Of a stretch of 64,000 bases of DNA, positions 22,795 through 32,499 are shown piece after piece. Numbering within the stretch: position 1 is the stretch's first letter; each line of letters begins with the position of its first letter. Under the pieces are notes generated by a model, which saw only the letters and a list, made by a program, of their open reading frames with translations, searched no databases and was not told the DNA's origin. A program made the translations under genes and the position numbers. Origin of the DNA: Zhengitettix transpicula (taxonomy: Eukaryota; Arthropoda; Insecta; Orthoptera; Tetrigidae); assembly GCA_037074705.1 (NCBI GenBank), contig CM073591.1, forward strand, positions 37,862,587 through 37,926,586. The letters are read 5' to 3'.

Positions 22795-23268
22795 TTTTTT
22801 GTGATCAATGAAGTTGATAGCCCTCTCGAAATTTTTCGCGTATAATTTCAACCCCTTTCACCATGGGAGAGGAGCACCATTGAGGATGAGCGTGGAGGGT
22901 CGTTACATAAAAGTAACGCAAAAACAACGTATCTTGAAGTCAAATCCTAAGCTATGGATATCGCTGAGTTTAATTATGACATTAAACTTGCAGTTTGACC
23001 ACAATGGGCGGATTTTTACGGGGTTAGACATTTTAAAATGTGTTAAAACGGTCGATATATTAGTCGATAGAAACTTTTTCTGGGGTGATAGATAGCATTT
23101 TTCTAGATATTTTTGTGTATAATTTAAACCCTTTTCTGAATTACAGGGATGTGGGTGGAAGAGCATTTAATAAAAATAAGGCAAAAACAACCGATGTTGG
23201 AGTCCAATCCGGTGTTATAGATGTCGCTGAGTTTAATTATGACAACACGGGAAACGCTGGGCACCCAG
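22604..23268 (+). mobile_element. Helitron-like element, degenerate, with internal duplication
   Basis: The 3' part reads ACGGGAAACGCTGGGCACC, a decayed form of the GGGCAACGCCGGGCACC tail of the element ending at 2928. The middle holds two diverged direct repeats about 275 bp apart, beginning near 22826 and 23101 and ending in the shared phrase ATCGCTGAGTTTAATTATGA / GTCGCTGAGTTTAATTATGA (ends at 22979 and 23241). A (TA)n tract lies at 22764-22791. The terminal CTAG is lost, so the boundary is approximate. Confidence 0.5.
22764..22791. repeat. (AT)14 microsatellite
   Basis: An AT dinucleotide tract of about 28 bases inside the degenerate Helitron-like element. Confidence 0.9.
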
Positions 23269-24099
23269 ATTTAAATATTAAAATAGAAAACAAGTGAAAT
23301 ATACTTGAAATATAGAGAATTCTTAACTAATGAGTCAAAAATGCTGTGACAATTCACTTTATTTTTTTATGGATTGCGAATCTGATTTTTCGAAGTACTA
23401 TTATTTCACTACAAGAACCTGTTTTCACCAGAGAGTTCAGACAGCATACCAATTTTTTTTCGTTTAGTGGGCTTTCTCCAAACACTGTCGTAGGCAAATT
23501 GTCCCATTATTTTGCCCTATTTAGAAAAGAGTATCGCCAACATCCTGTTTTTGGTGTCTGGCCTTTATTTTTAAGAGTTGATCAGTCGGTTCGTTCATTC
23601 CATCCCGAATTCTCTGCCAAAGGTTTGTGACTTGCAAAGTCTTTAAGGAAACAGAGTACCCTGGCTCTTTCCCTTCTTGTCCGTAACGTGTCCTCCGGAA
23701 GAGCGTTACATTTTCGTTCCCATGCCCTGGTTGTATCTATATGAATTTATCGGATTTTTCTACCTCCTTTCTAAGAAATTTTTCCAATATGGATCACAGA
23801 AACCTCCACTATGTTCCATTATAAAATACATCTATGCCATTTCTTTGGTCTAATCATTTCATGTTTTTTTAGAGTTCTCATTAAAAAGTACGAAATATTC
23901 CAGGAATAAGTAATCATCAGTCTTAATAGCCTTGAGATCGTCCTTCCAACACAAAAAACGTTTAGTAAATAGAATTGTCACCTTCTCAGTGAAGGAACCA
24001 GTAGTTAAATAATTTTTTTATAAGCGGCTGGAAATGTAAAGCACTTGATTGAAAAACTACATAAAGTCAAATTTTCATTTGATGATTGGAAGAAAACTG
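23269..24099. other. Intergenic DNA, nothing recognised
   Basis: A plus-strand open frame of 94 codons (23346-23630) has no known motif. No repeat family was identified. Confidence 0.4.
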
Positions 24100-24900
24100 A
24101 GATATTATCTACATCGACGACTGCAGAGAATCGGGAATCGATACTGGAGCTCTTGCTGTTGCTGCTGAGTGACGTCTTGCTCCTCGCTCTGGCGGCGCGT
24201 GAAATTTTCAATAAAGTCTAAGGGTTGGGCCGAGAGACGGCAACTATAGTCAGATATTGTGTACATATTAAATGTAATAAAGCGCGCCCCTTCACCGCGA
24301 TATCTTGCGCTGTATTTGTCATTCGCCTTTTGAAGTTTTAGTCCCCGCGTCTCTCTCTCCGCCGCTGCTGCAAAGTTGACTATTAAACCCGACCGTTCTG
24401 TTCCGTTCCGTTCCGTTCTGTTCTGTTCTGTAGACAAGGGCCCCGAAGATATTAACATGCAACTGGGCGGCGGCGCCGGCAAACATCATAATGAAATTCG
24501 CGATTTATGATTTGAACTGTCTGCATTTCTATAACCCCCCTCCCCACCTCCGCCCCCCCCACCCACGCCCCTCGGAGTGACGAAACTTTATTACCAGAGC
24601 TTCGGTATTTTGCAAGCGGCGTTCTTCCTCCTCCTAAGGTTGGTTGTTTGTGAAGTGAGCAATCCTGATCGTAATAAACGCTCCGACAACGACGACGACG
24701 CGGGAAATATGTCAATATAAGTGAACGGCACACAATACCTAACCCAACCCCCAGCGAAATATCAGAGTTTAACATTCGTTTTCGTGGGGAAGTCGGGACA
24801 CATGAAACGGCTCCCGGATCTGCAATAAAGGAATTGACGGCGAACCGTCTTATCGAAACTAGGAAATGGCGGTCGGCGCGTATGTTAATCCATAACACGG
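24100..24900. other. CpG-rich block
   Basis: This is one of the most GC- and CpG-rich parts of the window, with AAAGCGCGCCCC, GGCGGCGGCGCCGGC and a C-rich run near 24536-24570, plus a short (GTTCY)7 tandem at 24395-24429. Minus-strand open frames of 125 and 148 codons (24105-24482, 24452-24898) overlap and look like by-products of base composition; the predicted residues are low-complexity and basic. A CpG island, enhancer or non-coding first exon is possible. Confidence 0.4.
24395..24429. repeat. (GTTCC/GTTCT)7 tandem pentamer
   Basis: Seven units of GTTCY follow one another without interruption. Confidence 0.9.
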
Positions 24901-25318
24901 TTTCTGTACTTCATATCTGAAAAAAAAAGTGTTTTCTAGCTTTATAGTACAACCTTTATTCACATGGGACGATAGGACTTTATCGTTTCAATTACATTTA
25001 ACAACAGAGCTCTGAAGATGCCAATCATTGCGTCCGCATTTCAAGCTAAGTTGCGATGTTTAAGATGAGGTGGTAATTGTAGCAAGACCGACATTATTGT
25101 ATAGAGAAAGTGACTTATCGTTGTTTTCTTTTGAGTAAGCAAAGATTCACCAAACCATAGGACATATATTTATGACAAGATCCTGAGTACGCTGGATAAT
25201 ATTGGATCAGTTAAGTGTAGTTAGAGCAAATACTAAATACATTTTCACTAAAATCGATTAATAAAAAAATTGTCGGAGCCATTTTTAGAATAACCGTTTA
25301 TAAAAAAGAAATGCCGTC
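24901..25318. other. Intergenic DNA, nothing recognised
   Basis: AT-rich sequence with no gene or repeat identified. Confidence 0.4.
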
Positions 25319-25525
25319 AATGCAGGTTTTTCTAGGGTATTCCCTGCATTTCTTTAGGCGAATGCCGGGTAGGATCCTTAAAATATAGCCCGGGGGCCCT
25401 AGTTAACCCTTGGCTATTTTCTTCTACCCTTCCGCATCCCTCCTTTCAAATCCCTTCCTATGCTATTAAAGGGGAGTTGCCCAACGTGGATTACCCTCAT
25501 GTAGCCTGTTGCTCTAAAAAAAAAA
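25319..25525 (+). mobile_element. Poly(A)-tailed retroposon family A, 5'-truncated copy
   Basis: The copy contains only the last ~200 bp of family A (from GCAGGTTTTTCTAGGG to the tail) and ends with an A-run at about 25517-25527. It is very close in sequence to the copy at 20819-21345, so it is fairly young. CGTCAATG occurs just before the 5' end and again about 9 bases after the tail and may be a short target duplication, but the gap weakens this. Confidence 0.85.
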
Positions 25526-25527
25526 AG

Positions 25528-26387
25528 CTTACCACGTCAATGACGAGCACCAATAAAACGGCGTCACGACACTGTGCTGAAGTAAACGCAAAATTATTTA
25601 CTAAACTCTTTCATGGTTTAGTCAGAAATAGATTAATTATCTTTTAACCTACTATAATAATATTATTCTGCAGACAAGAGTTTTAGGGACGGCTGTTCGA
25701 GAAATTACTTGATTTTTCACCGTAAGTAGTAAAAAATAGTATTTTTTATTACTTATATGTAAAAGTATTTTAATACTTACGTCTTAAATGGAAACGTATT
25801 GCAGCATATTGCATAAACCATTAAAAACTACTTTATTATTTATATCTGTATATTATTAATTGTTAAAGAATTTTCTAAATTTTCACTCTTACACCTCATA
25901 AAAAAAATTACTTTTCAAAGAATACTTCAAGAATATCAAAATTAATTAAAATAGACCCAAAATAGCTTTGGTTGTGTTTTATTTCGTTTTAATATTTCTC
26001 AAGGTAGTATAGTGAAATATCAATGAAACAATTTTAAGAGAAGTAAAGCAAAGATAGAAGGAATTTTTAACTTGGCAGAATTCAAGAATAATGTTTGTCA
26101 ATCTGTTGTGATAAATGTTCAGGAAACATTCGTGATTGTGTTGAGTCAGTGCCTCTTGGTGAAAAAAATAAAAAAGAAGTTGGTAAGGCTTTCTTCCTTC
26201 ATAGTTGACGAAAGTTCAAGCCTGTAACCATGAACGAATATAATAGTTAATTATTCACTTAGTGAATTTAATAGAATCAGACCCACTAATAAAATTGCGA
26301 AAAAAACATAATTTATAGGTTATTATTATTCGTCTATAAAACATCCAAAAATTAGTAAAAAAAATTTAATATTGTTTGAACGAATTC
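25528..26387. other. AT-rich intergenic DNA, nothing recognised
   Basis: No open frame of note and no repeat family was identified between the two retroposon copies. Confidence 0.4.
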
Positions 26388-26913
26388 AAATAATGTTCAA
26401 TTTTTTTGGGGGTAACAGGCTACATGAGGGTAATCCATATTGGCAACTGTCCTTTAATAGCATAGGAAGGGATTTGAAAGGGGGGATGCGGAAGGGTAGA
26501 GGAATGTAGCCAAGGGTTAAATAGGGCCCCGGGTTATATTTTAAGGATCCTACCCGGCATTCGCCTAAAAATAATGCAGGGAAAACCCTAATAAATCTGC
26601 ATCAGGTAGGTCGGGCATTAGGTACTTGTCCCACACCCTTCCGATAGCGGGAGAGGAGTTTGCTGTGGGGACGCAGCATTCCCTTCTCCGTGCCTCGACC
26701 AGTTTAGGAGGCAGCTGGCCGACTATTCCAATGGGAATAGCAGACAACTCTTACCGTATGCCCAAGGTCTGTGACCCCGGAACATACACCTCTCAGAACA
26801 GGCCGAGGTGCCTCGACTTGTGGGAACCTTAGTTCAAAAACGGAGAGGAAAAGGCATCCCCAAAGGTAGCCCCTTCGTATCTCTCCTACAAGGTTCTTAT
26901 AAATAATGTTCAA
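26388..26913 (-). mobile_element. Poly(A)-tailed retroposon family A with 13-bp target duplication
   Basis: AAATAATGTTCAA occurs exactly at 26388-26400 and 26901-26913 and brackets the insert (26401-26900), which lies on the minus strand with its tail as a T-run at 26401-26407. Its 5' end stops within AAGGTTCTTAT, short of the hairpin seen in the copy at 20819, so it is slightly 5'-truncated. Sequence identity with the copies at 20.8 and 49.1 kb is high. Confidence 0.9.
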
Positions 26914-27052
26914 ATAATCGTGACTTTTCTTATACATTGAATTATGCACTATAAAAGTGAGAAGTACGTTTAATTAATCCCCAATTATTCAAAATTGAGA
27001 AAGAAATTTATTATTATCCTTACCATAAGCAAAACAGCTGAAAAAATTCAAA
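26914..27052. other. Short intergenic spacer
   Basis: AT-rich. On the minus strand a TTTTTT run at 27041-27046 follows the tRNA-like sequence and would be a Pol III terminator if the tRNA were transcribed. Confidence 0.5.
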
Positions 27053-27124
27053 TGGAGGATCTGGGATTTGAACACAGGCCTTTCTGCATGCGAAGCAGAC
27101 ACTCTACCTCTGAGTTACACCCCG
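27053..27124 (-). pseudogene. tRNA-Ala (CGC) pseudogene
   Basis: The minus strand can be folded as a tRNA with intact D-stem (ACTC/GAGT), anticodon stem (TCTGC/GCAGA) and loop TTCGCAT giving anticodon CGC. Compared with the copy at 36175-36246, the acceptor stem has lost a G and acquired mismatches at pairs 1, 6 and 7, and the T-stem has one mismatch (CTGTG/CCCAG). These changes make it a likely pseudogene. Flanking DNA is not shared with the other copy, so it is not part of a longer repeat that I can see. Confidence 0.65.
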
Positions 27125-27989
27125 AAGTATGTTCAGAAAAATTATATAATTACAACGGCAGAGATCTAACACTTAAAAGAAAATATTGCAAAAGTCTAGT
27201 AATTTTATGATCCGATTGCACTTTAATACTTAATGTCTGTTGCTAATACTCTATTTCTACCTCTACTCAACGTTACTACTTGATTATCGAACAGCGCTTC
27301 TGGAATCACACGAATGACGAGGGTTGCATACGAATTGATGAAAGTTAATAGGGTACGGGTAGTCACAGTAGAAACTGCACAAAAAGAAAAATGAAGGAAT
27401 AAAGTGAAAATGATTGAAGTTTGCATTAAATGAAGACTGAAAATTAACTTTTTCACCTTTAACAATTTCTAAGTAAGAAGAAAAGAAGGTTACAGAATTC
27501 AACTCAAAACATTATTATGCAAACTGAAATAGGAAAACATGTCGATGAGGAAAAAAGATGGGAAACATAATGTAACTATGAAAGAACAATGTCATGAGAA
27601 ATACCCTGAGAATTTGAGAACAAATTAATTAGAAAAATCAAAATATAAAACGAGAAAGTTACGAAAAATGAAAGCATCACAAGTAAATTAAAGTAATTGT
27701 TTTAAAATTAAAAAAATAAATTTTATTAGCAAACAAATTCTTTAAAAAATTAAAAAATTGTGGTGCATTTAGCTATTACGTAGGGAAGAAATTAAATTTC
27801 GCATGTTGATTTCTTATTACTCGTGAAAATAAACAGGTGGAAAATAAAAATGATTATATAATTCATTATATTTGGCTGAGTTGTAAGAACAGAAAAAAAT
27901 AGTAATGAAGGTAACGGTGTTCTTAAGTTTCCATCCATGATTCTTGATGAACCGTTAAAATGTAGATTGTAACATATTAATTTTTGGGT
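27125..27989. other. Intergenic DNA, nothing recognised
   Basis: AT-rich and A-rich sequence; overlapping minus-strand frames around 27223-27502 have no known domain. Confidence 0.4.
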
Positions 27990-28600
27990 ACTTATTTTCA
28001 ACAGACCTGTATTGTTATTATTTTCTCCCAGTGCGCACGTGCCCCTATTCACGGTGGCATCTTTTGTCGAGAGTGTGTGTGTGTGCGTGCGTTTCTTTTT
28101 CAAAGTGAAGCATTGCCTGTGCTGTGGGAAAAGAGGCGTTCGCTTCCCTTGTCCCATAAATTTGCCGGCGTTAACAGCGCTCTCCTCCTTCGGCTATTTG
28201 CCATTCGCTTTTCCTCGGCGCCGATCTATGAAGACGTACGATAGCGCTCACAACAAATGGCCTATCCCCCTTCCAATCCCCTCCCATCCCATCCCATTCC
28301 ATCACTATCCTGCCTCCTCTCCCTCTCTGGTCCAATCTCCAACAACACTTTGTTTTACTCACGGCGCCACTTCCGGTGCACCCGCGGCCGTCGACTTCCG
28401 GCCTCCTCGACGATTCCTCTTTTTCTTATTTTATTTGCTCCCGAGGTCTCCCTGCCTGATCCGCTTTTATCACCAAGCCATGGTCTACTGGTGGTGCTGG
28501 GTCACTGGGGTCCCCCTTTTCTGTGGCTCGCTCTCTGTCTTAAGAGACAGGTCAACCCTCTCAGTAGCTCGTTCCTACTTTTCTCTTGAGTTTAAGAAAT
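27990..28600. other. CpG-richer block, long open frame of doubtful meaning
   Basis: The block has a GT-rich tract at 28072-28090 and pyrimidine-rich CCCATCCCATCCC runs near 28280. A plus-strand frame of 203 codons at 28012-28623 and overlapping frames of 86 and 110 codons are all present, which argues that the open frames follow from base composition. The predicted products are proline/serine/arginine-rich with no domain. A non-coding or regulatory element is the more likely reading. Confidence 0.35.
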
Positions 28601-29562
28601 TCAATTACATAACCATCTTATAAAAATAAGGAAAAAATCTGAAAAATTGTGACGAGCATATAATTAAAAATAGATTTGCCAAACCTAGTTGCAAAACACA
28701 TTAATAAGACCTGGTTCCATGCGTAGATATTTAAAAAATTAGAACACTATGGTGTCATTCATCGAACCGTTTATACGTGATAAACTCAACAATTGCTGGA
28801 CATATTACAATAACTTTTAATATTTGTATTTCTACTACACAGCATATTTTATAGTTTTGCCAAATTCAAGTAAATAGTTGTGAGTTTAGAGGAAAGTCAA
28901 TTTTGTTGATTCATGATGGTTCCTTTAGGAATATCATTGGCCCTGATTTTTTTTAAAAAAACAACAAAATAATGGCATTGTTTTTGGATTAATAACACTT
29001 CAATACAGTTATTATTCAAGCATGATTTTCAAATTAAGTTAGAGGATGCTAATGATGCAATAAATTTTATAAGATATACACTGTATTTGGGACCATGTAA
29101 GGTAATAATTGAGAATACGTCTTTAACTTCAGATCATAACAATTATTCCGAACGAATTTATAGAAATAGTGAAGTAATCTGTTTTGAGATTCTGTCTCTA
29201 AGTTTTTAATTTTACCATCACTGGCAAATTAACTAATTGAGGAATTATTAAATTCGTTTTCCGTTTGAGAATGTATTACTTTTAATTTTTACTCTCCCAA
29301 AAATTCTTTTAAAAAAACAGAATTGATTGGGATGCTAACGTGTGGCAAGGTTCAGAGAGAAATGGTTATGGATGACTGACGAAAACAAAAAAATAACAGC
29401 AAATAAAACTCAGTTAAAAAATAAAAATGTATTTATAAGTATTAAAAACAGGTAATTTGTGTTCAGCAGTACAAATTTGGATCATAATGTAAGGATAGAA
29501 ATTAAGTATAATTACTTGCAATAAATTTTCGACAGAAAAAAATTATTATCAAATTTAAAACT
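28601..29562. other. AT-rich intergenic DNA, nothing recognised
   Basis: No gene, tRNA or named repeat family was identified. Confidence 0.4.
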
Positions 29563-29688
29563 TAATATTTGACAAACAGAATGTTTCATCCCTAATTGGG
29601 TTTACAATTACAATTAAATTCCTCATAATTTATTAAAACAAAATCTAGATTAACGTTGCGGCTGAATTGTGCTGTTTGTCAAATATTA
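29563..29688. mobile_element. Small foldback element related to the hammerhead-like family
   Basis: TAATATTTGACAAACAG (29563-29579) and CTGTTTGTCAAATATTA (29672-29688) are perfect 17-bp inverted repeats. Between them, on the minus strand, a degraded module reads CCCAATTAGGGATGAAACAT, where the stem and GAAAC are kept but CTGANGA is lost. A relative without clear arms is at 35500-35680. Confidence 0.6.
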
Positions 29689-30094
29689 TGCTTTTAATTG
29701 GTTAATACCTTTATCTGATGTTATTAACATTTGTTTTAAAGAAGTTAGGTTATTATAATTGATAATTTATTAATGCAAGTATTTATTGAAGTTTTCTAGT
29801 TTTCATAAATGTCATAACACAGTGAAATACTCGTCAGGTGCCATATACAGTACATCATATGATTAGAAGGTTTTTCATAATTGCAATGTGGACTGAGAAA
29901 TAGACCGAATTCACATCTAAAATTGTGAAGGACCATCTAAACGGAAAAATTATCTATATTCCAATAAAGTGTGATTTAATTAAATACCTACATTATGTAA
30001 AATGTATTTCTATCAACGTAAATTAGATAATCGGCATTAAAATTTTAAAAAACAATATATTCCTCTAAGTTTGAAATTTGCTATATATATATAT
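29689..30094. other. AT-rich intergenic DNA
   Basis: Nothing recognised. The segment ends in an (AT)n run (30082-30094) that was the insertion target of the LTR element that follows. Confidence 0.45.
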
Positions 30095-30772
30095 TGTAAT
30101 AACCAGTAAAGAAGGACATGTTTTCTGTTCATATTTTACCAGAGTTGTTTACAAACTGAGACTGGGGATCCTTGAGTGGTTGGTACATATTAAAAATAAT
30201 GATAAAATGACGGATAAGTGGACTTTTAGAGAAGGGATGGACAAATAATTGGGGCAGTTTGGCAGCTGTTAGGGCAAATTGTGTGACCGACGGAACCCTG
30301 AAAGGCATCATAACAGATGGACGAGGCAATTATACTAAAAGAAGATGCTTATTGTAATTGATTAAGTGGCTCTCGGAGCGGGAGAACGGCAACAGATGGT
30401 GTTTGTTTGGCGAAAGCGGAAATGCAAAAAAACTGTGAAAACAAGGGAAGATTCGGGAGCCCGGATATAAATAAGAGGGCAGTTGGACAGTTAGGAGCTT
30501 CATTATCATTTCGTGTTGGAGAAGAGACGGACGTGTCAGCGGGGAGAGAGCGGTGGTGCAAGTCCGCAGGGACGGACGCGGGCCGAGTTAATGTGGCCGA
30601 AAAAAATTGTTATGAACAGTTGGGAGTTTGCAAAAAGGAGAGTTCATCGGATGCTAGGCCAAGCTAGGTGGCGGAGAGGAATCATCATCAGTCAGCAGTC
30701 GTCAACAGTCGGTGGAGTTTCATCGTGGAGGTCTGTCTGCCAGCAGAGTGTGAGCGCAGCCTGGTGACTTTT

Positions 30773-30860
30773 AAGCTGGTATAAAGTGAGTGTGTGGACG
30801 CGAGAGCGTGTAAGTTTATTTTTCTGATTTAATAATTGTAAATTGCTAATAAAGGGTAAA
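30773..30860 (+). promoter_or_regulatory. Candidate LTR promoter and polyadenylation signal
   Basis: GGTATAAAGTG near 30778 is TATA-like, and CTAATAAAGGG near 30846 is a polyadenylation signal about 70 bases downstream, the spacing expected across the R region of an LTR. No transcript evidence is available from sequence alone. Confidence 0.45.
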
Positions 30861-30867
30861 AGTGTCA

Positions 30868-30968
30868 GATTTCGTTTATTTCGTTACTTTCGTTTCAATC
30901 GTTTCATTTGTTTCACTCGTTTCAACCATTTCAGTTATTTCGTTTCAATCATTTCGTTTTTCGTTTAT
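30868..30968 (+). repeat. Irregular TTTCGTT/TTTCAAT minisatellite in the LTR
   Basis: About ten imperfect units of roughly 8-10 bases built on TTTCRWT follow one another, giving a pyrimidine-rich strand. The LTRs at the window ends lack it, so it arose in this subfamily. Confidence 0.7.
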
Positions 30969-31193
30969 TGTAACTGTATTTGTTTAATTCTAAATTTATG
31001 TACTGTTTTCCTTATCAACCCAGTAAAGACTTTCAGGGTACCAATTATTTAAAATGTATTCTAAGTTAAATAAAATTGTTTTGATTTATAAAATTTCTTC
31101 AGATTTGTGTAATTGAAAATTGTGTTTTAATAAATGAAAATTGCTTGTTTAAATTGATGGTAGTTATAGTTTCATTTGAGGTAAAACATAAAA

Positions 31194-31213
31194 TGGCTAC
31201 CACAACGTGGGGC
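31194..31213 (+). promoter_or_regulatory. PBS-like motif in the middle LTR
   Basis: TGGCTACCACAACGTGGGGC is identical to the motif on the minus strand at 120-139. It lies about 40 bp before the LTR 3' end. Confidence 0.55.
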
Positions 31214-31253
31214 TAATTTCGTTACCAAAAATTTATTAATATTGTTTATTACA

Positions 31254-31678
31254 ATATATATAAAGCTATCTCTAAATGGTACCATGTAAAGTACGGTTGA
31301 GAGACATATCACTACATAAATAAGTTTGTTAAATACAACTGATCAACTTCTTTAGTTAATGTAGTTCTAGAGTCGGAAAACGAACATTTAATTTCGCATT
31401 TCGAGTACAAATAGATGCATAAGATGTCGAAATTAAATTTTAACGTATTTCTTCACGCGATTCGCGTTTAAAATTAAAGGTTACTTGCATTAATTTTATC
31501 ATAATTATAATTACCGGAAATATGTTAGTTTTACAATAAATAAACTGTCCATACAGGAGAAAAAAGAATAAATGACAAGTCATTTAATACAATAAATTAT
31601 ATTATCTTGGCGTTTCCTTCGTATTTGGGGTTTATCAGGTATATATTAATTGATAAAGAAACAAATATATGAGACCCT
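31254..31678. other. AT-rich intergenic DNA, nothing recognised
   Basis: No gene or repeat family was identified in this stretch. Confidence 0.4.
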
Positions 31679-31868
31679 AATTATTAATTTAATACATTGT
31701 ATACAATTTATTCATAGCACTTCACTGTAGAAATTTTGCTCTTAAATTTATAAATATACTTATTTTTTTCTTTACAATCAATGCACATCTGATGAAGTCT
31801 CAAATTAGGGACGAAACGTCGTGATAATGTATTTTTATTCTATTAATTGCTGTATTAGTTATTAATTT
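31679..31868 (+). mobile_element. Probable foldback element with best-preserved hammerhead-like core
   Basis: Weakly complementary arms (AATTATTAATTTAATACA near 31680 and TGTATTAGTTATTAATT near 31850) bracket the module at 31789-31823. TTGATAAAGAAACA, also found just before the element at 20195, precedes it near 31650. The arms are AT-rich, so their pairing could be partly chance. Confidence 0.45.
31789..31823 (+). ncRNA. Hammerhead-ribozyme-core-like motif
   Basis: CTGATGA (31789-31795) is followed by a 5-bp stem GTCTC/GGGAC with an AAATTA loop and then GAAAC (31813-31817). CTGANGA - stem II - GAAA is the invariant half of the hammerhead core, and the resemblance to type-I motifs known in retroelements is close. 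What is missing from a full call is a convincing stem III and a GUH cleavage site paired through stem I. Activity is therefore unproven. Confidence 0.4.
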
Positions 31869-32499
31869 TTTCTAACTTATAACCAGTTTATTTATTTATT
31901 GGTTTTATTTTCCTTTTAGCACAAGGAAAATCAGAATACGGCAATCATACAATGATGTACAGTATGAAAAGAGTTGAGTTTAATCTGAAACTACTCATAT
32001 AAAATGGAACACATTCGCAATTATTAATCTTTATGAATTTAGTTAACGTTGCATTAAAACTATCGGATATATTTTGAGCCTTTGAACAATCCACAAATGT
32101 TTTCTTTCTATGAGAAGCCTGGACCTATGTATTCTATTTTTCCTGTTAATCCCAAAATATTATTCGTTTTCGATAGGCAACAATTTTATATTTTGTAAAA
32201 TTCTAACCTTTTCTGTAAAGATAATGGTATTAATGTGATAAAGAAGTATGCGGTTGAGTTTTATGTGATTAGTTACCCGTGAAATAGTAAGTTGATTTTG
32301 TCGCCCTTTACTATATACTACGCAACAAAACTAGTAACTACATTAGCATTATGAATTTGAGTGATTATATTTAATGTTTTCACACAGTGTCAAATTGTGA
32401 ACGCATGACCAATAAGCCTCAGAAAGTTTGATTCCTCTTTTTACTAAATCGCGTACACCAGTGAGCTACTTCCAAGCGTCGAATTAAAAGTTAAGGTTT
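31869..32499. other. AT-rich intergenic DNA, nothing recognised
   Basis: No gene, tRNA or named repeat was identified. Confidence 0.4.

Larger units (their letters stand above)
30095..31253 (+). mobile_element. Solo LTR of a Gypsy-like retrotransposon, distant family member
   Basis: The element begins TGTAATAACC and ends TTATTACA, an extended inverted terminal match, and both sides carry ATAT, consistent with a 4-bp target duplication in an AT run. Inside are TATAAAG at about 30780, AATAAA at about 30849, a CCCAGTAAAGACTTTC block near 31019 shared with the LTRs at the window ends, and the tRNA-Lys-complementary motif at 31194-31213. TATA then AATAAA fits U3 and R of an LTR. The rest is diverged from copies 1 and 3, so it is a different subfamily. 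The 86-, 84- and 70-codon frames at 30349-30767 lie within U3 and show no domain. Confidence 0.7.

Noticed and set aside
24105..24898. Two overlapping minus-strand frames of 125 and 148 codons
   Set aside because: They overlap in different frames inside a CpG-rich block, are low-complexity and basic, and have no domain; a base-composition effect is more likely.
26626..26832. 68-codon frame recurring at 20916, 26626 and 49325
   Set aside because: It recurs because the DNA is the same retroposon; no start context, domain or consistent coding signature is seen, and the opposite strand is open as well.
28012..28623. Plus-strand frame of 203 codons
   Set aside because: Two other frames on the same strand are also open over most of it, and the product is proline/serine-rich without a domain.
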